A stretch of 64,000 nucleotides of DNA, taken from NCBI GenBank assembly GCA_022841475.1, contig JALHRJ010000012.1, positions 35,869-99,868 on the forward strand, in the 5' to 3' direction. Below, piece after piece: positions 36,107 to 44,142 of the stretch. The DNA is from Cyclobacteriaceae bacterium (GTDB taxonomy: Bacteria > Bacteroidota > Bacteroidia > Cytophagales > Cyclobacteriaceae). Every line of letters starts with the position of its first letter. Position 1 is the stretch's first letter. The notes under the pieces were generated by a model that did no database searches, was not told where the DNA came from, and was given only the letters and a program-made list of their open reading frames with translations. Made by a program: the position numbers and the translations under genes.

Positions 36107-36128
36107 AAACCCCGATTGATCGGGGTTT
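36107..36128 (+). terminator. rho-independent terminator of the SSS symporter
   Basis: Perfect stem AAACCCCGAT/ATCGGGGTTT with a 2-nt loop, followed by ATTATTTTT. It separates the symporter from the WYL regulator. Confidence 0.85.
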
Positions 36129-36142
36129 ATTATTTTTGATTT

Positions 36143-37114
36143 ATGAACCGCATCGATCGCCTTACTGCTATTCTTATCCATTTGCAAACCAAGCGGGTGG
36201 TGAAGGCTGAAGAAATTGCCGATCGTTTTGGCATAAGCTTGCGCACCGTTTACCGGGATGTGAAGGCACTGATGGAAGCCGGGGTGCCCATTGGTTCGGA
36301 GGCCGGCAAAGGATATTTTATTGTGGATGGCTTTCATTTGCCACCGGTTATGTTTACCCAGGATGAAGCCAACTCGATGATGCTGGCGGGAAAGCTGGTT
36401 GAAAAGATTGCAGATAAATCTGTTCGTATAGCTTTTGATTCGGCTCTTTATAAAATCAAGTCAGTGCTAAACGATACTGATAAGGACAGTCTCGAAACCC
36501 TCGATTCGAACATGGAGGTTTACTTTCGGGGCCGCAAGGAGGGCCAGGACGAATCTTTTCCAAATCATTTCATGACGGAGATTCAACGGGCAGTGGCTCA
36601 AAAATGGGTTGTTAAAATTGACTATTGCAGTAGTTCGGGCGAAGTATCCTCCCGGTTGGTTGAACCAGCAGGTATATTCTATTACAGCTTGGCCTGGCAT
36701 CTGATTGGGTGGTGCAGGCTGCGTAATGGCTATCGCGATTTTAGGGCCGACCGGATTAAAAATCTGGTTACAACTGATGAAAAATTTGAAGGTCGCAGTA
36801 CAGTTTCGTTAAAGGAATATTTTCAGGCGATGTATCATTCCAATCAAAATCTGGTACAGGCTGTGGTTGTCTTTGATAAAAAGGTTTTGAAAGAAAGAAC
36901 ACTCAGCTCAACTACTACACAAACAGATTTGGGAGATCGCATCCGGGCTGAGTTTATGATGGATAGTGTCGACTTCATTGCCCGCTGGTTGTTGATGTAT
37001 GGCAGTGGGGTAGAAGTTGAGAGCCCGGACATTCTGCGTGAGCGGGTTGCCCAACTCTCCGAAGAACTATTCCTGCACCATTCACGCTTACCTAAGGAAA
37101 CAACCAAATCCTAA
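36143..37114 (+). CDS. YafY-type regulator (HTH_11 plus WYL domain)
   Basis: A 323 aa transcriptional regulator. The N-terminal winged helix reads MNRIDRLTAILIHLQTKRVVKAEEIADRF, with GISLRTVYRDVKALMEAGVPI. The WYL ligand-binding domain (about 140-225) ends in a WCX-type C-terminal extension. Proteins of this type respond to small ligands or nucleotides. Two identical-architecture palindromes TGACATAGGG(C/T)TGTCA lie downstream at 37167 and 37219, before the next gene, and are probably its operators. A solitary heptad array starts 11 bp after its stop codon. Confidence 0.88.
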   Translation: MNRIDRLTAILIHLQTKRVVKAEEIADRFGISLRTVYRDVKALMEAGVPIGSEAGKGYFIVDGFHLPPVMFTQDEANSMMLAGKLVEKIADKSVRIAFDSALYKIKSVLNDTDKDSLETLDSNMEVYFRGRKEGQDESFPNHFMTEIQRAVAQKWVVKIDYCSSSGEVSSRLVEPAGIFYYSLAWHLIGWCRLRNGYRDFRADRIKNLVTTDEKFEGRSTVSLKEYFQAMYHSNQNLVQAVVVFDKKVLKERTLSSTTTQTDLGDRIRAEFMMDSVDFIARWLLMYGSGVEVESPDILRERVAQLSEELFLHHSRLPKETTKS

Positions 37115-37124
37115 TCGGGCTCCC

Positions 37125-37159
37125 CATTCCCATTTCCCAATACCCAATTCCCAATTCAT
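37125..37159. repeat. solitary heptad array (CATTCCC/AATNCCC units)
   Basis: Five consecutive 7-bp units: CATTCCC, ATTTCCC, AATACCC, AATTCCC and AATTCAT. The consensus is the same as the arrays around four-helix-bundle gene B, 26 kb away, but no such gene is present here. It lies between the WYL stop codon and the first palindromic operator. Confidence 0.85.
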
Positions 37160-37166
37160 TTCCTCC

Positions 37167-37182
37167 TGACATAGGGCTGTCA
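37167..37182. promoter_or_regulatory. palindromic operator 1 (TGACATAGGGCTGTCA)
   Basis: A dyad TGACA-N6-TGTCA located 89 bp upstream of the GyrI-like gene and downstream of the WYL regulator. It is repeated almost exactly at 37219-37234. Confidence 0.7.
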
Positions 37183-37218
37183 CTCGTTTTAAAAAAACTG
37201 AAAATATATTTTTTCTAT

Positions 37219-37234
37219 TGACATAGGGTTGTCA
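37219..37234. promoter_or_regulatory. palindromic operator 2 (TGACATAGGGTTGTCA)
   Basis: One base different from operator 1. The centre-to-centre spacing is 52 bp, about five helical turns, so two regulator dimers would lie on the same DNA face. The gene it precedes starts at 37271, 37 bp on. Confidence 0.7.
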
Positions 37235-37270
37235 TACACTGACCGTTGATTAGCATAAAATTTATAACAT

Positions 37271-37747
37271 ATGAAATCAACAGCAGAACAAATTCCGGCC
37301 CTTAGAAATGTAAAGCCTATCAATTTTCTGTTTTACCGAACTGAAACTACCATTGGTGAGTTGAATAAACTTTTCTGGGTAGCGCCTGAGTTATTTAAGG
37401 AAGCCGTAGTCAACAATCTTACAATCACAGGCCCTATCCATTGGCATTATGTCGGTTTTATGGGCGATGCAACAAAGCCATTCATACTTGAAATTTCATT
37501 ACCGGTGGCCGAGGTGCTTGCAGATTACGATGGTAAATTTCATTTTAAGCGCACCGAAGAATTTAAGTGTATTAGTATACGACATGAAGGCAACTGGCTT
37601 GAAATTCCTGCGAGCTATGAAAAACTGATGGAGTATATTAAGAAAAAATCTTTACTGCCGGTTGGTGTAAATAGGGAAATCTACATTAATGCCGATTTTA
37701 ATTTTCCCGAGGCAAATTCAACGGAAATACAATTGGGTGTAGTATGA
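37271..37747 (+). CDS. GyrI-like/AraC effector-binding domain protein
   Basis: A 158 aa soluble protein lacking a DNA-binding domain. It has RNVKPINFLFYRTETTIGELN at the start and HWHYVGFMGDATKPFILEISLPV in the middle, and a SRPBCC/GyrI-like small-molecule-binding fold is likely. It lies just after the two palindromic operators, so the WYL regulator is its probable controller. Its stop overlaps the next small ORF by four bases (ATGA). Confidence 0.7.
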   Translation: MKSTAEQIPALRNVKPINFLFYRTETTIGELNKLFWVAPELFKEAVVNNLTITGPIHWHYVGFMGDATKPFILEISLPVAEVLADYDGKFHFKRTEEFKCISIRHEGNWLEIPASYEKLMEYIKKKSLLPVGVNREIYINADFNFPEANSTEIQLGVV

Positions 37748-37842
37748 GTCGCACCAGGTTAATGATATTGGTTGTAGGATTACTGATCGCTTGTTTAACA
37801 ACATGTATAATTCTTTTTACGTATGGAAGTATTGGTTTTTAA
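37744..37842 (+). CDS. tiny membrane protein, 32 aa
   Basis: A frame starting with the ATGA overlap of the previous stop: MSRTRLMILVVGLLIACLTT, ending near ILFTYGSIGF. It is a single transmembrane helix with a basic N-terminus, consistent with translational coupling to the GyrI-like gene. It also overlaps the start of the following 70 aa gene by 20 bp. It could be a real coupled small protein or a chance frame. Confidence 0.45.
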   Translation: MSRTRLMILVVGLLIACLTTCIILFTYGSIGF

Positions 37843-38035
37843 GACATCGGTACAGAATCATGAAAGCATGAATCAGCTGGCACCTTTGTTAAATAGAATG
37901 GCAGGACAAGGGCAATGGAATTTTGCACTCGATGATTGCGATCGTATCCTTCGCATAGTTTCCGCTTCGGTGCAACCACAGCAGGCAATTCAATTGTTGT
38001 CTTATCAGGGTTTTGTTTGTGAGGAATTAAATTAG
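37823..38035 (+). CDS. hypothetical protein, 70 aa
   Basis: A small soluble protein beginning MEVLVFKTSVQNHESMNQLA. It has a beta-alpha-beta-like pattern (MEVLVFKT; ILRIVSASV; ALLSYQGF-type end), resembling an HMA-like ferredoxin fold, but it lacks the CxxC metal motif. It lies in the cluster between the GyrI-like and reductase genes, four bases before the latter. Its function is unknown. Confidence 0.6.
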   Translation: MEVLVFKTSVQNHESMNQLAPLLNRMAGQGQWNFALDDCDRILRIVSASVQPQQAIQLLSYQGFVCEELN

Positions 38036-38039
38036 AAAT

Positions 38040-38558
38040 ATGAGAAAAATTATTCTCGGCCTTGCAGTTAGCCTGGATGGATTTATTGAAGGACCAAACG
38101 GTGAGTATGATTGGTGCTTTACCGATCAGGATTATGGTCTGAATGAATTTTCGAAGCGGATAGATGCGTTGGTGATGGGCCGTAAAACCTACGAAATGAT
38201 GAAGGGTTATGACGGTACAACTCCATGGAGTCATGCGAAAACCTATGTGTTCTCCCACACCTTGCCCGTTACACCGGGCATAGAGTTGCTGAAGGGAGAT
38301 GTGGATGAAATAATCAAACAGCTCAAACAACAAGAGGGTAATGACATCTGGCTTTTTGGTGGAGCCGATCTTACCACACAGTTTATTAATCTTAACCTGA
38401 TTGATGAGTATTGGCTTTCGATACACCCGATTTTACTGGGTGCAGGTAAGCCTCTGTTTCATGATATTTCTACGCGAAAGAAACTTAAACTTGTAGAAAG
38501 TAAAACGTACGAAACGGGTCTCGTGTCATTGAAGTATCAGTCAGATTTGCTGAACTGA
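38040..38558 (+). CDS. dihydrofolate reductase family protein (RibD C-terminal-like)
   Basis: A 172 aa NADPH-type reductase-fold protein, MRKIILGLAVSLDGFIEGPNGEYDW and MGRKTYEMMKG at the N-terminal half, GGADLTTQFINLNLIDEYWLSIHPILLGAG at the C-terminal half. These match the RibD C-terminal/YyaP group, not classical DHFR. The natural substrate is unknown. It is co-directional with the neighbouring small genes and may be in the WYL-controlled operon. Confidence 0.82.
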   Translation: MRKIILGLAVSLDGFIEGPNGEYDWCFTDQDYGLNEFSKRIDALVMGRKTYEMMKGYDGTTPWSHAKTYVFSHTLPVTPGIELLKGDVDEIIKQLKQQEGNDIWLFGGADLTTQFINLNLIDEYWLSIHPILLGAGKPLFHDISTRKKLKLVESKTYETGLVSLKYQSDLLN

Positions 38559-38584
38559 TTTTTTCTCTATTCACAAAACAGAAG

Positions 38585-39052
38585 ATGAAAACGAAAAGGA
38601 AGACCATGGCGGTAAAGGACACCAAGAAGAAAATTGCCAGCAAGAAATCGTGGATTGATAAAATGGAGCAAGATCATTCGGTAGTGAAAGTATTGGATAA
38701 TAATTTTGCTGATATGAAGGCGGGCAGTATTATGTACATCTCAAACCCACGAACCATAGATGCTTATATTCGAAATATTCCAAAAGGAAAATCGGTGGAT
38801 ATAAAAACGATGCGCAACGATCTGGCCATTGAACATGATGCGGAGGTAACGTGTCCGGTAACAACGGGAATTTTTCTCAGAATTGTAGCCGAAGCAGCAA
38901 ATGAACAACTTCAGCAAGGAAAAGCGCTGAATAAAATCACTCCTATTTGGCGGGTCATCAATCCAAAAATGACCCTTGCAGCGAAGTTCACCTTCGGCAC
39001 GAAATGGATTGCTGAGCAACGCAAGAAGGAAAAACTTGATCCGGTTGTATGA
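38585..39052 (+). CDS. hypothetical soluble protein, 155 aa
   Basis: A basic protein with a Lys-rich N-terminus (MKTKRKTMAVKDTKKKIASKK) and a conserved-looking core (RTIDAYIRNIPKGKSVDIKTMRNDLAIEHDAEVTCPVTTGIFLRIVAEAANE). The core resembles the winged-helix region of MGMT-like proteins in that a CPVTTG segment is followed by a helix, but no PCHR active site is visible. I do not assign a function. The start may be the ATG at 38606. Confidence 0.6.
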   Translation: MKTKRKTMAVKDTKKKIASKKSWIDKMEQDHSVVKVLDNNFADMKAGSIMYISNPRTIDAYIRNIPKGKSVDIKTMRNDLAIEHDAEVTCPVTTGIFLRIVAEAANEQLQQGKALNKITPIWRVINPKMTLAAKFTFGTKWIAEQRKKEKLDPVV

Positions 39053-39058
39053 CTCTTC

Positions 39059-39838
39059 TCAACGGGCCGACCGGAAGATAATGGTAAGTCTGTAGTCCAT
39101 CATTTGTGCAAAGCTTGAATACACGTACCCCACATGATGTTTATGGATAACCTGTGTTTGAGTATTGATAAACTCCGCTTCTAAATCGCTGGCACGGTTA
39201 GGTGGTGTGTTCGTATGATGTGCATCCGGGGCATCGGTATTCATATAGTTAACCGTACCGCCCTGGGTATAGTAAGCGCTTAGATTTAAAGACATCCGGT
39301 CTTTGGCAAGTTTCTTAAAAATGGATGACAGATCGTATCGTAAACCACCACCGATTGAATAAATCCACGTGCCGTCTTTCTGTAATAAATCTGTTTCAAC
39401 AGGTGCGCAATTATCGAAATCATTGGGATCGTAAATATTCAGGTCTGTTCTAAACCACGAGTAACCAGCCTTTGCTCCGACATACGGAGTGATTGTTTTT
39501 CCAGTAATCAGATTATATCGCCCCGAAGCCATCAGGTTCATAAAAGAATTCGATACATTAATGTCCATGTCGGCAGTGGTGCCATCCGGAAACATATATT
39601 GCTGGCGCGATTGATCGTAGCCGTAAATAGAATAATTTAAGTCGAGACCCAGTGCATATTTATCGCTGGGTGCGATCATGTGAAAATCCATCACAAACCC
39701 GTGGCCTTGATTTATATTTTGTTGCATTTTGCCCGTGGGGTTGGCAAACGTATAGCCCATGGACCACTCCCGGCTCCATTGCGAATAGCTGGTGTGCATG
39801 CAGGCAAGCAGAAAGAGAGGTACTAAAACCTTTTTCAT
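39059..39838 (-). CDS. outer-membrane beta-barrel protein
   Basis: A 259 aa exported protein with a signal peptide (VLVPLFLLACMHTSYS). Alternating aromatic and hydrophobic strands (YALGLDLNYSIYGYDQ; YVGAKAGYSWFRTDL) run to the C-terminal RLTIIFRSAR-type end, consistent with an eight-stranded outer-membrane barrel. Function unknown. Its 3' end nearly meets that of the previous plus-strand gene. Confidence 0.72.
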   Translation of the reverse strand: MKKVLVPLFLLACMHTSYSQWSREWSMGYTFANPTGKMQQNINQGHGFVMDFHMIAPSDKYALGLDLNYSIYGYDQSRQQYMFPDGTTADMDINVSNSFMNLMASGRYNLITGKTITPYVGAKAGYSWFRTDLNIYDPNDFDNCAPVETDLLQKDGTWIYSIGGGLRYDLSSIFKKLAKDRMSLNLSAYYTQGGTVNYMNTDAPDAHHTNTPPNRASDLEAEFINTQTQVIHKHHVGYVYSSFAQMMDYRLTIIFRSAR

Positions 39839-39943
39839 GAGAATTTGGATTTCGTAAGTGAAAATACGAAATAAAGCGCGTTAGGTTTTAAGTGGCGTAA
39901 CTACCTGAATGTCATTCGTGGTGGGATTGTGTATTTTTGCGCG

Positions 39944-40516
39944 ATGCAATTGGAAGAAAAAGTGGCGGCCGTACACCGGGTATTTGAAAATCTGGATCAA
40001 CAGATTGCTTATTTTCAAACGGCAACCACCCTTCACTGCAAATTTGGGTGTGGCAAATGTTGCTTCAAAGCCGATCTTGAAGCTACTGTGCTTGAATTTC
40101 TCCCGTTTGCCTTGCATCTCTATCAGCAAAACCAGGCTGAAGAATGGCTGGAAAAAATTAATCAGTCGGACTCAACTATTTGCCTGATTCTAAACCCTAC
40201 ACAATCCGGGGCCGGACTTTGCACGGAATATCCACACCGCGGTTTAATCTGTCGATTATTTGGCTACTCAGCCCGCACCAACAAGTATGGAAAGAAAGAA
40301 CTGGTTACCTGCCAGATTATAAAGTCAGAACAAAGCGAAGCGTATGAGCAGGCGGTAGTTAACATTGAAGACGGAACGGAAGTGCCGGTGATGAATCAGT
40401 ATTACATGCAACTACATGCAATTGATTTTGACTTAACAAAGAATTTTTATCCGGTTAACGAAGCGATTAGGCGGGCGATAGAAACAGTGCTCCAGTATTA
40501 TGTATACCGAACATGA
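39944..40516 (+). CDS. YkgJ family cysteine cluster protein
   Basis: A 190 aa protein with the CxxxxCxKCC cluster (CKFGCGKCCFKADLEAT near residues 30-45) and later Cys residues in GLCTEYPHRGLICRLFGY. The Cys pattern suggests Fe-S or zinc binding. The start at 39944 (MQLEEKVAAVH) is used because the longer frame adds only a few codons. It is a cytoplasmic protein without a known reaction. Confidence 0.75.
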   Translation: MQLEEKVAAVHRVFENLDQQIAYFQTATTLHCKFGCGKCCFKADLEATVLEFLPFALHLYQQNQAEEWLEKINQSDSTICLILNPTQSGAGLCTEYPHRGLICRLFGYSARTNKYGKKELVTCQIIKSEQSEAYEQAVVNIEDGTEVPVMNQYYMQLHAIDFDLTKNFYPVNEAIRRAIETVLQYYVYRT

Positions 40517-40522
40517 GTAACG

Positions 40523-40774
40523 TTATCTGTTAAAAAAGCTCTGACCAAGTTTTTGAATAATAACAGTTGGTGATGGTGCAGAATTAATGAGGGACGGAAG
40601 TTTCAGATTAACTTCACCCTGCGTTAGATTAGATTCCATAATCAGTGTAGTGAGGGCAATGATTACCGCTACCACAATTCCGGCTAACAGGATAAAATCT
40701 TTATGGGTGAGTTTGAGTCGCACGGTTTCAATCTTTCCAAAACCGGTGCCAACACTAGAATCTGGCGAATTCAT
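40523..40774 (-). CDS. small membrane protein, about 83 aa
   Basis: A frame with one central hydrophobic stretch (FILLAGIVVAVIIALTTLIM) and polar tails. Two further in-frame ATGs (40804 and 40831) would extend the N-terminus; the choice of 40774 is arbitrary among these. It is convergent with the YkgJ gene, 6 bp away. Not recognised. Confidence 0.45.
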   Translation of the reverse strand: MNSPDSSVGTGFGKIETVRLKLTHKDFILLAGIVVAVIIALTTLIMESNLTQGEVNLKLPSLINSAPSPTVIIQKLGQSFFNR

Positions 40775-40906
40775 ATCATTTTGCGGGTTTATGCTAGTTC
40801 TCATGTTCAGTTTCGTACAACCTTGCAGCATATATTCGAACAGTTTACCCGGTTACTCCGGCTTGCTCTTTGCTTATTTAGCTTCGGATTGAACTTCTTT
40901 TCTTTA

Positions 40907-40914
40907 TAACTTTG
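40907..40914 (+). promoter_or_regulatory. candidate -7 element (TAACTTTG) for the thioredoxin-fold gene
   Basis: Matches TAnnTTTG and lies 31 bp before the start at 40945. No TTTG is at the ideal upstream spacing. Confidence 0.4.
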
Positions 40915-40944
40915 TTACATCTCCAGTCAATGAATTACAGAAAA

Positions 40945-41535
40945 ATGAAAAAATATTTTCTATTAGTGTTTTTAGGATGGTTTGGGCAGGTGAATGCCCA
41001 GGTTAAAGTTGCGGAGGCTTCGCCTGTAAAATGGTTGACCTTTGAAGAGGCAGTTGAAAAATCCAAAACCGAAAAACGCAAAATCTTTATTGATGTATAC
41101 ACCGACTGGTGCGGATGGTGTAAGGTGATGGACAAAAACACCTTTACGGATCCAAAGATTGCTAAACTTCTTAATGAGCAGTTTTATCCGGTTAAGTTTG
41201 ATGCCGAACAAACGGGCGATGTTGAATTCAGAGGAACTACCTTCAAGTTTGTTCCATACGGCAACAAAGGTTCGCATCAATTAGCGATGGCTTTATTGAA
41301 TAATCAAATGAGCTATCCGAACTTTGTTTTTCTGGATGAAGAGTTTCGCATTGTTCCCATTATTGAAGGCTACACTTCTTTGCCTGGCTACCGTAAGCCC
41401 GAAGAATTCCACATTTTCGTGAGTTTTGTGAGTGGTGATTTTTATAAAAAGCTAGCTTTTCAGGATTATCAAAAAGAATATAAATCTCCTTACAGTCAGG
41501 TAACTCCGGCTTCGGGATCACCCGGTGGTAAATAA
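40945..41535 (+). CDS. exported thioredoxin-fold protein
   Basis: A 196 aa periplasmic protein with a signal peptide (MKKYFLLVFLGWFGQVNAQ) and a DUF255/thioredoxin-like domain. The active site DWCGWCKVMDKNTF has the CxxC pair, and FVFLDEEFRI follows. It probably acts as a disulphide reductase in the envelope. The start is the ATG at 40945; an in-frame start 33 bases upstream adds residues before the signal peptide. A terminator follows. Confidence 0.83.
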   Translation: MKKYFLLVFLGWFGQVNAQVKVAEASPVKWLTFEEAVEKSKTEKRKIFIDVYTDWCGWCKVMDKNTFTDPKIAKLLNEQFYPVKFDAEQTGDVEFRGTTFKFVPYGNKGSHQLAMALLNNQMSYPNFVFLDEEFRIVPIIEGYTSLPGYRKPEEFHIFVSFVSGDFYKKLAFQDYQKEYKSPYSQVTPASGSPGGK

Positions 41536-41552
41536 GGGTGGCAGATAAAAAG

Positions 41553-41583
41553 AAAGCCTCCTGCTGGATTAGCGGGAGGCTTT
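41553..41583 (+). terminator. rho-independent terminator
   Basis: Stem AAAGCCTCC/GGAGGCTTT-type with a ~13-nt loop, then TTTATTTT. It follows the exported thioredoxin-fold gene by 17 bp. Confidence 0.82.
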
Positions 41584-41603
41584 TTATTTTGGTTTAGGTA
41601 ATG

Positions 41604-41735
41604 CTAATCTTCTTTGCTTTGATTCTTGGTTGTCTTCCGGTGATCGAGGTATCCCAGTGCGGATACAAAGCCAATGATAACGGCCACAATGATCACGAAT
41701 AAGTTGGCTCCATCTGCTACATTTTGCTCGAACAT
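41604..41735 (-). CDS. small membrane protein, 43 aa
   Basis: A frame beginning MFEQNVADGANLFVIIVAVI, with one hydrophobic helix (LFVIIVAVIIGFVSALGYL) and a charged tail HRKTTKNQSKED. Hydrophobicity and the ATG start are reasonable for a single-pass inner-membrane protein. It sits alone on the minus strand between a terminator and an HD protein gene. Not recognised. Confidence 0.5.
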   Translation of the reverse strand: MFEQNVADGANLFVIIVAVIIGFVSALGYLDHRKTTKNQSKED

Positions 41736-41811
41736 AATCTTTCAGTGTTTTAAGGTGTTCAAAGGTAATAGTTTCTGGCAAATCCCCGCAAGTGGAAACC
41801 TGAAATTCAAG

Positions 41812-42354
41812 TTAAATTCCAAGTTCCTGGCGGTTCTTTCTAAGTACGTCTATGATAAAAGTGATGTGGTCGGTCAGGTCAACACCCAGTAATTCTATGC
41901 CTTTGTATACTTCATCGCGTTCTACTTTGGCAGCAAAGCCTTTGTCTTTCAATTTCTTAATCACCGATTTAGGTTCCAGGGCAGCAATGCCATCCGGCCG
42001 CACCTGGCAACATGCAACGATGAAACCCGTGAGTTCATCGCACGCCAGTAAGGCTTTATCCAGCAAGGTTTCGTACGGAACATTCCACTTGGTGTAGTGG
42101 GCTGAAATAGCGTGGGCAATCTTCGCTTCATGAAGCGTCATTAATTTCTCAACAATCACCTGCGGATGTTTCTCGGGATGGGCCTCATAATCGGCATCAT
42201 GGAGCAAGCCTGCAATGGCCCACTCTTCTTTATCTTCTCCGAATTTTTCAGCGTAAGCCTCCATCACCAATTCGATGGTGCGCATATGGCGGAGTAGGCT
42301 TTGGTTTTTGGTAAGACTTGCGAGTAATTCTTTAGCCTGTGCGCGTGTAATCAT
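41812..42354 (-). CDS. HD domain phosphohydrolase-like protein
   Basis: A 180 aa cytoplasmic protein with an HD-type metal site: RHMRTIELVMEAYAEKFGED first, then AGLLHDADYEAHPEKHPQ, and HAISAHYTK. Such proteins hydrolyse phosphate esters or nucleotides; the substrate is unknown. Its start overlaps the stop of the TPR gene upstream by four bases (ATGA). Confidence 0.83.
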   Translation of the reverse strand: MITRAQAKELLASLTKNQSLLRHMRTIELVMEAYAEKFGEDKEEWAIAGLLHDADYEAHPEKHPQVIVEKLMTLHEAKIAHAISAHYTKWNVPYETLLDKALLACDELTGFIVACCQVRPDGIAALEPKSVIKKLKDKGFAAKVERDEVYKGIELLGVDLTDHITFIIDVLRKNRQELGI

Positions 42355-43499
42355 TTTCTTTTAATGCTCTTTCGTTTTGAATAGACCAGGTTAAAACCTC
42401 CTAAAACGAGTCCGATTGCCAGAATGGTTATGGTGATAATCATTCGGGTCTTTTGCAATTCCAGAGCGTTTATTTCACTTTCACTTTTCACAAGTTCCAT
42501 TTCTTTTTCTTTCTCCTGCAGATCGAGGGCAATTTCCATCTGGGCAATCTTCCGGCTGCTTTCCTCACCATAAATTTTTTCTTTCGCTAAATCATACCGC
42601 ACCATCAATTCATAGGCTTCTTTCATTTTTCCTTGCTTTGAATAATTAAGTGCCATACTTTTTAAAATATTGGGTTCGAAAATGAAAGCCTGCATCTCAC
42701 CACTCATAGTCATGGCACTATCCAGATATGCCTGGGCAGTTTTATATTGACCCGCACGCGCATATACCTCGCCCATGCTGCTGAGAACATTTAACACCAC
42801 CAACTGATCATTTTCCTGCCGGGCTAATGCAAGAGCGCGATTATAATATTCTACAGCGCGTTGGTAATTACCCTGTTTGAAATAAAGATTACCAATGTTA
42901 TTGACCGGATCAGCATACACTTTTCCACTTTGTTGACTCAATTGATAGGACTCAGAATAGTATTTAAGTGCTTGTTCATAAAGTTGTAAATCGTTATGAA
43001 GATTTCCGAGGTTGTTCATGGAGCCAATAATTTTCTCCTTGTCGTTCAATTCCATAAACTGGGTATGCGATTCTTCAAAGTACTTCATGGCCTGGCCATA
43101 ATCTTTTTTAAAGGAGTAGATATTTCCAATATTATTTTTCGTAGTGGCAATGCCGTCTTTGTTATCCAATGTTTCATAGATCTGTAAAGAAATCAGATAA
43201 TACTCAAGTGATTTATCAAGTGCACCCTGATTTCGATAGGCAACCCCAAGATTATTATACGATGCCGCCATTCCTTTTTTATCATCAATATCTGTAGCCA
43301 GCGCCAGAGCCTCGCGTGTGTAGGCAATCGCTTTTACAGGATCAGAGCTTAGATGAGCCCGGAAAAGTTCATTGAGTGTTTTTACTTTCAAGTCACCCTT
43401 GGCGGTGATCAATACATTTTCCAAACTGTCAACTTTTGGCTGAGCGGAGGAATGGTAAGAGGCTAGAAACAGAATAAGAACTAGGTAAACGGGCTTCAT
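42351..43499 (-). CDS. TPR protein with C-terminal membrane helix
   Basis: An exported protein of 382 aa: signal peptide (VYLVLILFLASYHSSA), then about six to seven tetratricopeptide repeats (residues 40-330). A coiled-coil-like segment (EMELVKSESEINALELQKTR) and one helix near the C-terminus (MIITITILAIGLVLGGFNLVY) follow. The layout resembles Bacteroidota sensor proteins in which the same TPR and helix precede a kinase or LuxR domain, but no such domain follows here. It is coupled to the HD gene. Confidence 0.82.
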   Translation of the reverse strand: MKPVYLVLILFLASYHSSAQPKVDSLENVLITAKGDLKVKTLNELFRAHLSSDPVKAIAYTREALALATDIDDKKGMAASYNNLGVAYRNQGALDKSLEYYLISLQIYETLDNKDGIATTKNNIGNIYSFKKDYGQAMKYFEESHTQFMELNDKEKIIGSMNNLGNLHNDLQLYEQALKYYSESYQLSQQSGKVYADPVNNIGNLYFKQGNYQRAVEYYNRALALARQENDQLVVLNVLSSMGEVYARAGQYKTAQAYLDSAMTMSGEMQAFIFEPNILKSMALNYSKQGKMKEAYELMVRYDLAKEKIYGEESSRKIAQMEIALDLQEKEKEMELVKSESEINALELQKTRMIITITILAIGLVLGGFNLVYSKRKSIKRK

Positions 43500-43623
43500 A
43501 GGGCGATTTTATCGGTGTTAAATTTAAGATTTTATTTGTGAACCCTGAATTCTATCATTCTTATACCTTCGGTAGGTCATTTTATCTTAAATTTCAATCT
43601 TGTATACCCATTGATTAGTGTTT

Positions 43624-44112
43624 ATGAAGAAATTACTTTTTGTAATTGCGGTGATGTTATCCTTCCCCTCAAATGCACAACAGGATGCTGAAGGCATGGC
43701 CATCATGCAACCAATCGTCCGCCTCTTTAAAGGTATGAACCTGGGTGACAGCGCTATGGTGCGAAGTGCTTTTGCGAACGAGGTTACCATGGCAACTGTC
43801 TCAAAAGACAAAGCGGGAAATCAGGTGGTGCGAAGAGAATCTTCCCTGGCAGGTTTCCTGAAGGCAGTAGGCACGCCTCATCCCGAGCCCTGGAGCGAAC
43901 CCATCTGGGATGCCAACATTGAGGTGGATGGAACATTCGCACAGGTTTGGACCCGGTACGCGTTTTATGTGGGAAAAAAATTCAGTCATTGTGGGATTGA
44001 TGCTTTTCAGTTGGTTAAGTATGACAATGAATGGAAGATCATTCATTTGGCTGATACCCGCCAGACCACGGGGTGCGAAATACCCACCACTGTGAGTGAT
44101 CTGTTTAAATAA
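43624..44112 (+). CDS. exported SnoaL/NTF2-like protein
   Basis: A 162 aa protein with a signal peptide (LLFVIAVMLSFPSNA) and an NTF2-like fold: MQPIVRLFKGMNLGDSAMVRSAFANEV, then VDGTFAQVWTRYAFYVGKKFSHCGIDAFQLVKYDNEWKII. A ligand-binding or enzyme role is possible. The start at 43624 replaces a GTG two codons upstream. Thirty bases separate it from the histidine phosphatase gene. Confidence 0.75.
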   Translation: MKKLLFVIAVMLSFPSNAQQDAEGMAIMQPIVRLFKGMNLGDSAMVRSAFANEVTMATVSKDKAGNQVVRRESSLAGFLKAVGTPHPEPWSEPIWDANIEVDGTFAQVWTRYAFYVGKKFSHCGIDAFQLVKYDNEWKIIHLADTRQTTGCEIPTTVSDLFK

Positions 44113-44142
44113 GCAGCAAATCAAGAAACCCATAATCCGATT

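Noticed and set aside
37839..38426. 195 aa minus-strand frame
   Set aside because: It lies antisense to the 70 aa protein and the DHFR-like gene, both of which have family-like sequences in the forward direction; its translation looks like shadow coding.
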